A stretch of 6,508 bases of DNA from Clostridia bacterium (GCA_017455945.1 JAFTLM010000292.1:1-6508); one strand, 5' to 3'; positions 1 through 5,418 are shown, counted from the stretch's first letter. A program made the numbers and translations. The notes: a model not told the origin generated them from the letters alone.

Positions 1-2
1 TC

Positions 3-1643
3 CGAAACGCACTCCTTAAATCAATGGGCTATACCGATGAGGATATCGAAAAGCCTATTATAGGAATCATCAATACCTGGGCGGAAACCAACCCCGGTCA
101 TTTGCATTTCAGACAGCTTTCCGAGGCTGTAAAACGCGGAGTGTGGGCTGCGGGCGGCTTTCCTCTTGAGGTAAATACACTTTCGATATGCGAGGTTTTC
201 TTTGATATTTCAAGCCTTGTGTATAGAAATCTGCTTTCAATAACCACCGAAGAGCTTATCGAGCGTCATCCCTTTGACGACGTCGTGCTTATAGGCGGTT
301 GTGATAAAAACGTACCCGCACAGCTTATGGCGGCAGTTTCGGCAAATAAGCCTACAATCTATCTTCCGGGCGGAGCAATGCTCCCGGGAAACTACAAGGG
401 ACAAACTCTCGTCTGCGGTACAGACAGTTTCTATCTCTATAACCGCTATACCTCAGGTGAAATAAGCCTTGAGGAAATGACCAAGCACGAGGGGTGCCTC
501 TACGGAAGTGCGGGCGCGTGCCCGATAATGGGTACGGCAAATACCTGCCAAACCGTAACCGAGGCTCTCGGTATCGCCCTTCCTCATTCGGCGTCCTGCC
601 TCGGCGTGTCGGCTGAAAAAATGAGAATAAGCGAAATGACGGGTAGAAGAATAGTAGACCTTGTCAATAAGGATATCAGATGTAACGATATCATCAACCG
701 CAAGTCTATAGAAAACGCTATCCGCGTACTTATGGCGACAGGTGGATCTACAAACCTTATTATACACCTTGTGGCTATAGCGGCGAGAGCGGGCATTAAG
801 CTTGACCTTATGGACTTTGAGAAGATAAGCCGTGAAACTCCCGTGCTTGTTAACGTCAAGCCTCACGGTACAGGTAATGTGGGCGTAAGCTTCCACGACG
901 CGGGCGGAGTTGCTTCGCTCATGAAGGAGCTTGAACCCATGCTCCATACCGAGTGTCTTACAGTAAGCGGATTTACCGTAGGCGAAAATCTTAAAGACGT
1001 TGATATGCCTTACGATACCGATATTATCAGACCTCTCGATAATCCTATTGAGGATAAGGGCGGAATTGCTGTGCTTTACGGAAATCTTGCTCCTAAGGGT
1101 GCGGTTATAAAGAGAAGTGCGGCAAGTAAGCACCTGCTTAACCACAGAGGCCCCGCAAAGGTCTTTGAAAGCCTTGAAGAGTGCCAGAAATATCTGCTTG
1201 ATGAAAATTCCGACGTTACAGCCGATACAGTGGTAGTGCTTCGCGGATTCGGTCCTTGCGGAGCTCCCGGTATGCCCGAAAACGGAAACTCCATGCCGCT
1301 TCCTCCCAAGCTTAAAAAGCAGGGAATAAACGACTTCGTCAGAATCACCGACGCCAGAATGTCGGGCGGCTGCTTTGGTACCCAGATACTTCACGTAGCT
1401 CCCGAAAGTGCCATAGGCGGACCTCTCGCGGCAGTGCGTGACGGAGATATTATCCACCTTGACGTTGATAATAACCTTATTGAGGTTGAGCTTACCGATG
1501 AAGAAATAGCCGAAAGACTTAAAGACTTCAAGCCCAAGCTTCATCCCGATATCAAACGCGGATTTGTCCGTAACTTTATCGACAACGTAACCCAGGCAGA
1601 CGAGGGTTGCGATATGAAATATATGCAGTACGTGGAGGACTAA
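3..1643 (+). CDS. IlvD/EDD-family sugar-acid dehydratase (5' partial)
   Basis: An iron-sulfur dehydratase, probably converting an aldonate (pentonate such as L-arabinonate or D-xylonate, or a hexonate) to its 2-keto-3-deoxy acid in the cytosol. The frame stays open to the window edge and reads RNALLKS before the first Met (codon at 24), the usual family N-terminus, so the true start lies upstream. Numbering from that Met: GGCDKN (91-96; cluster Cys93, Mg-binding/carbamylated Lys95 by homology), GACPIMGTANT (164-174; cluster Cys166), and DARMSG (443-448; Ser447 is the probable catalytic base). The C-terminal VTQADEGCD resembles that of sugar-acid dehydratases rather than branched-chain dihydroxy-acid dehydratases. 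The first cluster Cys of the [2Fe-2S] subgroup (NPCN/NPCH) is Gly25 here (NPGH). The stop codon precedes the next gene's ATG by 2 bp, and its last codons hold that gene's ribosome binding site. The family is certain; the substrate is inferred from context. Confidence 0.93.
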   Translation, partial: RNALLKSMGYTDEDIEKPIIGIINTWAETNPGHLHFRQLSEAVKRGVWAAGGFPLEVNTLSICEVFFDISSLVYRNLLSITTEELIERHPFDDVVLIGGCDKNVPAQLMAAVSANKPTIYLPGGAMLPGNYKGQTLVCGTDSFYLYNRYTSGEISLEEMTKHEGCLYGSAGACPIMGTANTCQTVTEALGIALPHSASCLGVSAEKMRISEMTGRRIVDLVNKDIRCNDIINRKSIENAIRVLMATGGSTNLIIHLVAIAARAGIKLDLMDFEKISRETPVLVNVKPHGTGNVGVSFHDAGGVASLMKELEPMLHTECLTVSGFTVGENLKDVDMPYDTDIIRPLDNPIEDKGGIAVLYGNLAPKGAVIKRSAASKHLLNHRGPAKVFESLEECQKYLLDENSDVTADTVVVLRGFGPCGAPGMPENGNSMPLPPKLKKQGINDFVRITDARMSGGCFGTQILHVAPESAIGGPLAAVRDGDIIHLDVDNNLIEVELTDEEIAERLKDFKPKLHPDIKRGFVRNFIDNVTQADEGCDMKYMQYVED

Positions 1644-1645
1644 CA

Positions 1646-2554
1646 ATGAAAGAGATTAAAGGAATTTGCCCCATAATCGCCACCCCCTTCAAGGAAAACG
1701 GCGACGTAGATTATAAAGGACTTGAAAAGCTTGTAGGAGCACTTATCGACGGCGGCTGTCACGCAGTAACACTTTTCGGAATTGCGGGCGAGTATTATAA
1801 GCTTACCGACGAAGAAAGAATAAAGATGGCGGAGATAACCATCGACGTGTGTAAGAAAAAAGGCGGCACGTCTATCCTCTCTGTAACCGACCACTCAACC
1901 GAAATTGCCGCAAAACGCGCAAAGCAGTTTGAGGATATGGGCGCCGATTGCCTTATGATGCTCCCCCCCTTCTTCCTTAAACCCGGCGCAGGCTGGCTCT
2001 ATGAGCACATGAAGGCTATCGGCAAAGCCGTAAGCATTCCCGTAATGGCTCAGTACGCTCCGGAGCAGACAGGCGTGGCTATCGCTCCCGATATGTTCAA
2101 AAAGCTCGGTGCTGAGTGTCCCAATATCATCTATTATAAAATAGAGTGCAAGCCCGCAGGCCCCTACATTACAAATCTCATTAAGATGACAAACCCCGAA
2201 ACCACAAAGATTTTCGTCGGTAACGCCGGTTTCCAGCTTATAGAGGCGATGGACAGAGGAGCAATAGGCGCAATGCCCGGTTGCTCCATGTACGACGTTT
2301 ATCTCGACATCTATAACCACTACGTAAACGGCGACAGAGCAGGTGCTATAGAGCTTCACAACAAGATTCTTCCCATGCTCAACCATATAAGACAGAACGT
2401 TGAGCAGATAATCAGCTTTGAAAAGCGTATACTTAAAAAGCGCGGAATTATCGAATCCGACTATTGCCGTAAACCCTCTTACGATACCGATGAATATTTT
2501 GATAAGCTCTTTGAGGAATTCTATGAGGAGATGGCGGCTCGCTATAACTGGTGA
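1646..2554 (+). CDS. DapA/NanA-family 2-keto-3-deoxy-sugar-acid aldolase or dehydratase
   Basis: A class I Schiff-base lyase of 302 residues, the normal length for the dihydrodipicolinate synthase/N-acetylneuraminate lyase superfamily. Visible motifs: IATPF (11-15), GIAGE (45-49; the GxxGE phosphate/carboxylate-binding turn), Tyr137 in PVMAQYAP (the proton-relay Tyr position) and Lys165 in YYKIE, the expected Schiff-base lysine. The C-terminal helical extension is typical. The reading frame is open 39 nt further upstream, but the Met at 1646 is preceded by GGAGGA at 1634-1639 and starts directly at the conserved fold, so I chose it. Directly after the dehydratase, it probably acts on the 2-keto-3-deoxy acid, either cleaving it to pyruvate plus an aldehyde or dehydrating it as in 2-keto-3-deoxyarabinonate dehydratases, which also carry a KIE motif and a long C-terminal tail. 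Sequence alone does not separate the two. Confidence 0.9.
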   Translation: MKEIKGICPIIATPFKENGDVDYKGLEKLVGALIDGGCHAVTLFGIAGEYYKLTDEERIKMAEITIDVCKKKGGTSILSVTDHSTEIAAKRAKQFEDMGADCLMMLPPFFLKPGAGWLYEHMKAIGKAVSIPVMAQYAPEQTGVAIAPDMFKKLGAECPNIIYYKIECKPAGPYITNLIKMTNPETTKIFVGNAGFQLIEAMDRGAIGAMPGCSMYDVYLDIYNHYVNGDRAGAIELHNKILPMLNHIRQNVEQIISFEKRILKKRGIIESDYCRKPSYDTDEYFDKLFEEFYEEMAARYNW

Positions 2555-2556
2555 TT

Positions 2557-3342
2557 ATGGAAAATATCAATAAAACAGCCATAGTGACGGGGGCAGGTAC
2601 GGGAATAGGCAAAGTAATAGCCTATGAGCTTGCAAAAGCGGGATATGATGTTGCCGTGCACTGTAACGGAAGCACCGACGGAGCAAACGAGGTTGCCGAA
2701 CAAATACGCAAGGACTTCGGAAGAAAAGCCGTTGTAATAAAGTCAAATCTGGCACAGCTTTCGGGCGTTGACGGACTTTTTGAAGAGTTCAATAAGCACT
2801 TCGACCGCCTTGACCTCTTTGTAAATAACGCAGGTGTAACCAAGAAGTCCAAGTTCCTTGAAACCGAGGAGGATATGTTCGACCTCATCGTCAACGTGGA
2901 CTATAAAGGTGCCTATTTCTGTATGCAGAGAGCCGCAAGACTTATGAAAGAAAAGGGAATCGAGGGCTCGATAATCCTTATTTCCTCCAATAATGCCAAG
3001 GCTCATTTTGCCGACGTTTCGGTCTACGGCTCGGTAAAGGCGGCAATACAGAAAGCCGCCGAGCACATGGCTATAGAGCTTGCACAGTATAAGATCCGTG
3101 TAAATACGGTCGCCCCAGGTTGGACGGAAACCGGAGCATCACGCCTTGACGATAAGGAGAGTACGTATTATAAAGTTCCCCTTAAACGCTGGGCACAGTG
3201 CGATGAGATCGCAGCGGCGATACTTTACCTTTCTGGCGATATGGCAAAATCCATAACGGGAACCACCCTCGTTATCGATGGCGGAGCCCTCCTCGTCTCG
3301 GATAAAGGCGAAAGATACGGATATTATAATCCCGAACAATAA
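2557..3342 (+). CDS. Short-chain dehydrogenase/reductase (SDR) of the sugar-acid operon
   Basis: An NAD(P)-dependent classical SDR, 261 residues, with a complete motif set: cofactor-binding TGAGTGIG (11-18), NNAG (90-93), Asn113, Ser144, Tyr157 and Lys161 of the Ser-Tyr-xxx-Lys catalytic set, and PG (187-188). It is cytosolic and lacks a signal peptide. ATG 2557 lies 2 bp after the upstream stop; a GTG at 2551 overlapping that stop by 4 bp would add two residues and is equally possible. No strong ribosome binding site is visible, so translation is probably coupled to the aldolase gene. In this setting it may oxidise a sugar to its lactone or handle a keto-deoxy acid, as other SDRs in aldonate pathways do. 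The substrate cannot be read. It is the last gene before a strong terminator. Confidence 0.9.
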   Translation: MENINKTAIVTGAGTGIGKVIAYELAKAGYDVAVHCNGSTDGANEVAEQIRKDFGRKAVVIKSNLAQLSGVDGLFEEFNKHFDRLDLFVNNAGVTKKSKFLETEEDMFDLIVNVDYKGAYFCMQRAARLMKEKGIEGSIILISSNNAKAHFADVSVYGSVKAAIQKAAEHMAIELAQYKIRVNTVAPGWTETGASRLDDKESTYYKVPLKRWAQCDEIAAAILYLSGDMAKSITGTTLVIDGGALLVSDKGERYGYYNPEQ

Positions 3343-3351
3343 ATAAAATAT

Positions 3352-3394
3352 AAAGGACGATATACTGAACAAATTTGTATGTCGTCCTTTTTTT
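3352..3394 (+). terminator. Intrinsic terminator of the sugar-acid operon
   Basis: A 14-bp stem AAAGGACGATATAC / GTATGTCGTCCTTT with one T-G wobble, an 11-nt loop (3366-3376) and a run of seven T that begins within the 3' arm. It lies 9 bp after the SDR stop codon. The A tract on the 5' side could make it work in both directions. Confidence 0.92.
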
Positions 3395-3403
3395 AAAAAA
3401 TTA

Positions 3404-3432
3404 TTGACTTTGATTTTAGTTTGTGCTATAAT
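3404..3432 (+). promoter_or_regulatory. Promoter of cassette 1 (sigma-A type)
   Basis: TTGACT at 3404-3409, a 17-bp spacer, and TATAAT at 3427-3432 with an upstream TG (TGCTATAAT, extended -10). This is close to ideal for a vegetative sigma factor and predicts a start near 3439. The same promoter recurs at 4501-4529 with one spacer difference. Confidence 0.9.
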
Positions 3433-3438
3433 GAACTT

Positions 3439-3648
3439 GCCAAACAAATCGAATAAAAAATTTAGGGGTATTTTTCTTTCGGGATTACTATACCTTTTTT
3501 CGACTATCAGTTTTAGAATTTGGTAAAAGTGCAAATTCCACGAACTGGTTGGCGAAGTATAAGTATACTCCTATTCCTATTCGATTTGTTTGGCGACAAT
3601 TGGAGTTTGCGTTTTTCGGTGCGTTAACTTCGGTTGGCGCACTTTTTT
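3439..3648 (+). promoter_or_regulatory. Structured leader RNA of cassette 1, ending in an attenuator-like terminator
   Basis: About 210 nt of untranslated leader between promoter 1 and its first gene. Elements seen: a 17-nt arm GCCAAACAAATCGAATA (3439-3455), starting at the predicted transcription start, perfectly complementary to 3578-3594; inside it a hairpin 3464-3471/3490-3497 and a hairpin GAATTTG/CAAATTC (3516-3522/3532-3538). This gives the look of a closed multi-hairpin domain followed by an expression platform. Positions 3404-3548 match 4501-4644 with about 14 substitutions and one 1-bp gap. Positions 3555-3639 are missing from the second copy. I do not recognise a known riboswitch class, so the regulatory function is inferred from layout. 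Confidence 0.65.
3619..3648 (+). terminator. Leader terminator with TTCG tetraloop (cassette 1)
   Basis: A 10-bp stem GTGCGTTAAC / GTTGGCGCAC (two T-G wobbles) closed by a stable C(TTCG)G tetraloop, then six T (3643-3648). It ends 34 bp before the first start codon and just before the ribosome binding site, so it would stop transcription ahead of the genes unless prevented. That is the position of an attenuator. Confidence 0.85.
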
Positions 3649-3682
3649 ATGTTCAAATTATGTTCAAAAAGGAGAGAAACAA

Positions 3683-3967
3683 ATGAAACATAATATTGTA
3701 ATGAAAATCGGACGTATTTTGTGTGCAATAGGAATCGGTGGAATTATTGGATTGGTGTGGGCTGGAGCTATTATTGAGTCTATGCTTGGTGCATTGGTTG
3801 TTATGATTATAATAGGCGTAATAATGATGCTTGTATCGAGTACAAGGTCTACCATTGACAGTCTTAATTCTGAAGAGTTTAGTGGGGTGCTTAAATGTCC
3901 GAATTGTGGGTTGGCTCTGTCACCCGATTGTAAGCAATGCCCTAAATGCAAAACTAATATAAAATGA
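3683..3967 (+). CDS. Small two-helix membrane protein with C-terminal zinc ribbon (A1)
   Basis: A 94-residue protein of unknown function. Two hydrophobic segments at roughly 10-31 and 33-52, linked by a very short turn, suggest a helical hairpin in the cytoplasmic membrane. A polar linker (53-70) leads to a zinc ribbon with CPNC (72-75) and CPKC (86-89), plus an extra Cys83. The start is set by AGGAG at 3670-3674, 8 bp before the ATG; an upstream extension in frame would run back through the leader terminator and is rejected. Gene B1 follows after 13 bp. Codon and base use are more AT-rich than in the flanking metabolic genes. The same architecture with unrelated residues appears at 4691-5035. 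It may anchor or sense something at the membrane, but no function can be assigned. Confidence 0.85.
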   Translation: MKHNIVMKIGRILCAIGIGGIIGLVWAGAIIESMLGALVVMIIIGVIMMLVSSTRSTIDSLNSEEFSGVLKCPNCGLALSPDCKQCPKCKTNIK

Positions 3968-3980
3968 GGAGTGGTTTCAA

Positions 3981-4292
3981 ATGCCGAGAACTAAATTTAC
4001 CTTCACTTTTTCAAATTTTGAAAAGGCAGAAAGCATGATAACTCAAATATTGACATCTAAGGGGTTTCAACAAAAAATTATAAATTCAGAACTTATTTGG
4101 AAAAAAGGCGGTGCACTTATGGGGGGGCAGTGCTTAAAAATTGATTATTCCGATAATCATATTGATGTGTTTGGGTGGCTGACACCTTCTTTGGGGAGTA
4201 ATCAGGAATTTGCACTTACCGGTCTTACTGGTGTTATTCCGAGAAAACAGTTGCTTGGAACAATAGAACAAATAAAATTAGCGATAATGTAA
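3981..4292 (+). CDS. Small soluble protein of unknown function (B1)
   Basis: A 103-residue protein with no signal peptide or membrane segment. Features shared with its paralogue B2: an N-terminal strand after M-x-RT, a helix around 14-27 ending in QIL, a central Trp40, a KI strand, then GWLTPSLGSNQE (65-76), a GxxGxIPxKQ block (81-90) and a C-terminal amphipathic helix (91-102). The alternating strands with a terminal helix suggest a compact alpha/beta or PH-like fold, which is an inference. AGGAG at 3967-3971 lies 9 bp before the ATG and overlaps the A1 stop codon region, so it is co-transcribed with A1. About 38 positions match B2 by hand alignment. Family not recognised. Confidence 0.84.
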   Translation: MPRTKFTFTFSNFEKAESMITQILTSKGFQQKIINSELIWKKGGALMGGQCLKIDYSDNHIDVFGWLTPSLGSNQEFALTGLTGVIPRKQLLGTIEQIKLAIM

Positions 4293-4300
4293 AGATAAAA

Positions 4301-4333
4301 TCCCGACACCGAAAACAAATTATTTGTGGGATA
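4301..4333 (+). repeat. 33-bp 3' repeat, copy 1
   Basis: Identical to 5377-5409. It can fold with an outer TCCC/GGGA pairing and an inner ACAAAT-T-ATTTGT inverted repeat, leaving a one-sided bulge GACACCGAAA. It starts 8 bp after the B1 stop codon and lies just before the ordinary terminator. Exact conservation between copies, with the sequence diverging right outside, points to a conserved element rather than chance. Confidence 0.85.
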
Positions 4334-4342
4334 TATAATTTT

Positions 4343-4371
4343 AAGGGGCTGCCTATGACAGCTCCTTTTTT
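4343..4371 (+). terminator. Intrinsic terminator of cassette 1
   Basis: Stem AAGGGGCTG / CAGCTCCTT (one G-T wobble), 7-nt loop CCTATGA, and six T at 4366-4371. It closes the A1-B1 transcript. Confidence 0.88.
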
Positions 4372-4378
4372 GCGATTG

Positions 4379-4458
4379 AATTATAGTGTTAGCGCACATT
4401 ATATTTCGTGAGAGGTGAAGCCGTTATGCCTGCGGAGGCTTCCCCGCAAACTATAATT
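4379..4458. repeat. 80-bp imperfect palindromic element between the cassettes
   Basis: Ends are the inverted pair AATTATAGT (4379-4387) and ACTATAATT (4450-4458), and the pairing continues inward through TT and GCG/CGC with single-base bulges. Inside is a second inverted pair, GGTGAAGCC (4414-4422) and GGCTTCCCC (4437-4445), with one mismatch. It is more GC-rich than its surroundings. It could be a small miniature inverted-repeat element, an intergenic palindromic repeat or a small RNA structure. No clear target-site duplication is visible. It accounts for most of the otherwise empty stretch between the cassette 1 terminator and promoter 2. Confidence 0.6.
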
Positions 4459-4500
4459 TACCGTTCTGAGTATCATTAAGAGGCTTTTTTGAAAAAATTG

Positions 4501-4529
4501 TTGACTTCGATTTTAGTTTGTGCTATAAT
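4501..4529 (+). promoter_or_regulatory. Promoter of cassette 2 (sigma-A type)
   Basis: TTGACT at 4501-4506, a 17-bp spacer, and TATAAT at 4524-4529 with an extended TG. It is a near copy of promoter 1 and predicts a start near 4536. Confidence 0.9.
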
Positions 4530-4535
4530 GAAGTT

Positions 4536-4659
4536 GCCAAATAAATCGAATAAAAATTCAGGGGTGTTTTTCTTTTAGGTTTATTGTACCTTTTTTCGAC
4601 TATCGGTTTTAGAATTTGGTAAAAGCGCAAATTCCGCAAACTGGTTTGCGCACTTTTTT
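4536..4659 (+). promoter_or_regulatory. Shortened structured leader of cassette 2
   Basis: Homologous to the first part of leader 1 but without its 85-bp segment, so it has the 5' arm (GCCAAATAAATCGAATA, 4536-4552) and no complement to it. The hairpin 4560-4567/4586-4593 is kept by G-T pairs where the sequence changed, and GAATTTG/CAAATTC (4612-4618/4628-4634) is unchanged. The end can form a terminator from CGCAAA-CTGG-TTTGCG (4635-4650) or the longer GCGCAAA/TTTGCGC (4625-4631/4645-4651), followed by CAC and six T (4654-4659). The longer form uses bases of the GAATTTG/CAAATTC hairpin, so the two exclude each other, as in attenuators. Regulation is inferred. Confidence 0.6.
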
Positions 4660-4690
4660 ATAAAATTTTTAAGGAGAGGAGTGGTTTTCA

Positions 4691-5035
4691 ATGTTTATTG
4701 TAGGTTTGTCCTTTGTTTCGTTCTTTTTACCGGTTGCAATTATAATGTTTTCAACATATAACAAAGTAACTTCAAATTCGGGTTATCAGTTTGCGAACGG
4801 TTTTTCTGAAGAAAGCGTTATGGCTATAATTATTGTTTCGATGATTTGTGTAGCAATAGGTGTAGTTTTAATGGTGTGCGGATGGGGCAAAAAAAATAAC
4901 GAATCAAGATTAAAAACAATACAAAACAGGTCACAGCAAAATAATTCAAGGTTTTGTCATACGTGTAATGTTAATGTATCATCAAGTAATGAAAAATGCC
5001 CGATTTGTGGAAATGATTTAAACGGAGGTTTTTAA
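4691..5035 (+). CDS. Small two-helix membrane protein with C-terminal zinc ribbon (A2)
   Basis: A 114-residue protein of unknown function, the positional counterpart of A1. Hydrophobic segments at about 2-20 and 43-64 are separated by a roughly 22-residue polar loop; then comes a Lys/Arg/Asn/Gln-rich linker (67-87) and a zinc ribbon CHTC (89-92) ... CPIC (103-106). Positive residues after the second helix suggest that the ribbon is cytoplasmic, with the loop outside (inference). AGGAG at 4677-4681 lies 9 bp before the ATG. The initiation region is nearly the same as that of B1, not A1. B2 follows after 2 bp. Apart from the layout I see little residue identity to A1. Confidence 0.83.
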   Translation: MFIVGLSFVSFFLPVAIIMFSTYNKVTSNSGYQFANGFSEESVMAIIIVSMICVAIGVVLMVCGWGKKNNESRLKTIQNRSQQNNSRFCHTCNVNVSSSNEKCPICGNDLNGGF

Positions 5036-5037
5036 AA

Positions 5038-5349
5038 ATGGCAAGAACAACAGTAAAAGCGGTGTGTAGCAATCCGCAGGAGGCAAATGTAAAGATAGAA
5101 CAAATTCTTTTGGCACATAATTATAAGCTCAAAGAGGAAAACGGCGAAACTGTCTGGAAATGCGGCGTGGGTTTTTGGACTGCGATGAAATATATGAAAA
5201 TAGAATTTCACGAAAATAATGAAATAGAAATTTCAGGATGGATTAGACCGGCAATGGGCTCTGAACAAGAGTTGAGCGGCTTTGTCGGTGCGATACCCAA
5301 AAAGCAGGTAATGAAAGTTATTGAAGAAATTCAAAAGGCTATAGTCTAA
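5038..5349 (+). CDS. Small soluble protein of unknown function (B2)
   Basis: A 103-residue paralogue of B1, the same length and without membrane segments. Conserved positions include M-x-RT (1-4), SN (11-12), QIL (22-24), Trp40, KI (54-55), GW-xx-P (67-71), GS-x-QE (74-78), GxxGxIPxKQ (81-90) and IExIxxAI (95-102). The last half is the best conserved, so the GW...IPxKQ block is probably the functional or structural core. GGAGG at 5024-5028 lies inside the end of A2, 9 bp before the ATG, so translation is likely coupled to A2. Function unknown; keeping an A-B pair in both cassettes suggests that the two proteins work together. Confidence 0.84.
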   Translation: MARTTVKAVCSNPQEANVKIEQILLAHNYKLKEENGETVWKCGVGFWTAMKYMKIEFHENNEIEISGWIRPAMGSEQELSGFVGAIPKKQVMKVIEEIQKAIV

Positions 5350-5376
5350 AACTCAGTTAATTTTATATTGGCTTTG

Positions 5377-5409
5377 TCCCGACACCGAAAACAAATTATT
5401 TGTGGGATA
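5377..5409 (+). repeat. 33-bp 3' repeat, copy 2
   Basis: Identical over 33 bp to 4301-4333, 27 bp after the B2 stop codon and again just upstream of an ordinary terminator. It keeps the same foldable parts: TCCC/GGGA outside, ACAAAT/ATTTGT inside. Confidence 0.85.
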
Positions 5410-5418
5410 ATTGAAAGC

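Noticed and set aside
453..1646. A 397-codon open frame on the minus strand across the dehydratase gene
   Set aside because: It lies opposite a clearly conserved enzyme, its translation is rich in Cys/His/Ser with no domain, and no promoter or ribosome binding site supports it.
3439..3600. Retron-type or group II intron RNA, because of the long inverted repeat at the leader ends
   Set aside because: No reverse transcriptase or other partner gene in the window, and the terminator plus gene layout fits a leader better.
3590..3682. N-terminal extension of A1 back to 3590
   Set aside because: It would run through the leader terminator and has no ribosome binding site; AGGAG plus ATG at 3683 explains the start.
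4385..4400. LacI-family operator (TGTTAGCGCACA near the palindromic element)
   Set aside because: Only the left half matches the GTGTTAGCGC type; the right half does not complete the palindrome, and it lies about 100 bp upstream of promoter 2 inside another inverted repeat.
3404..4660. CRISPR or other array from the repeated blocks
   Set aside because: Only two copies about 1.1 kb apart with whole genes between them; no short regularly spaced repeats.
3683..5349. Toxin-antitoxin pairs
   Set aside because: The gene sizes fit, but neither protein shows a known toxin, RNase or DNA-binding antitoxin motif, and long attenuated leaders are not typical.
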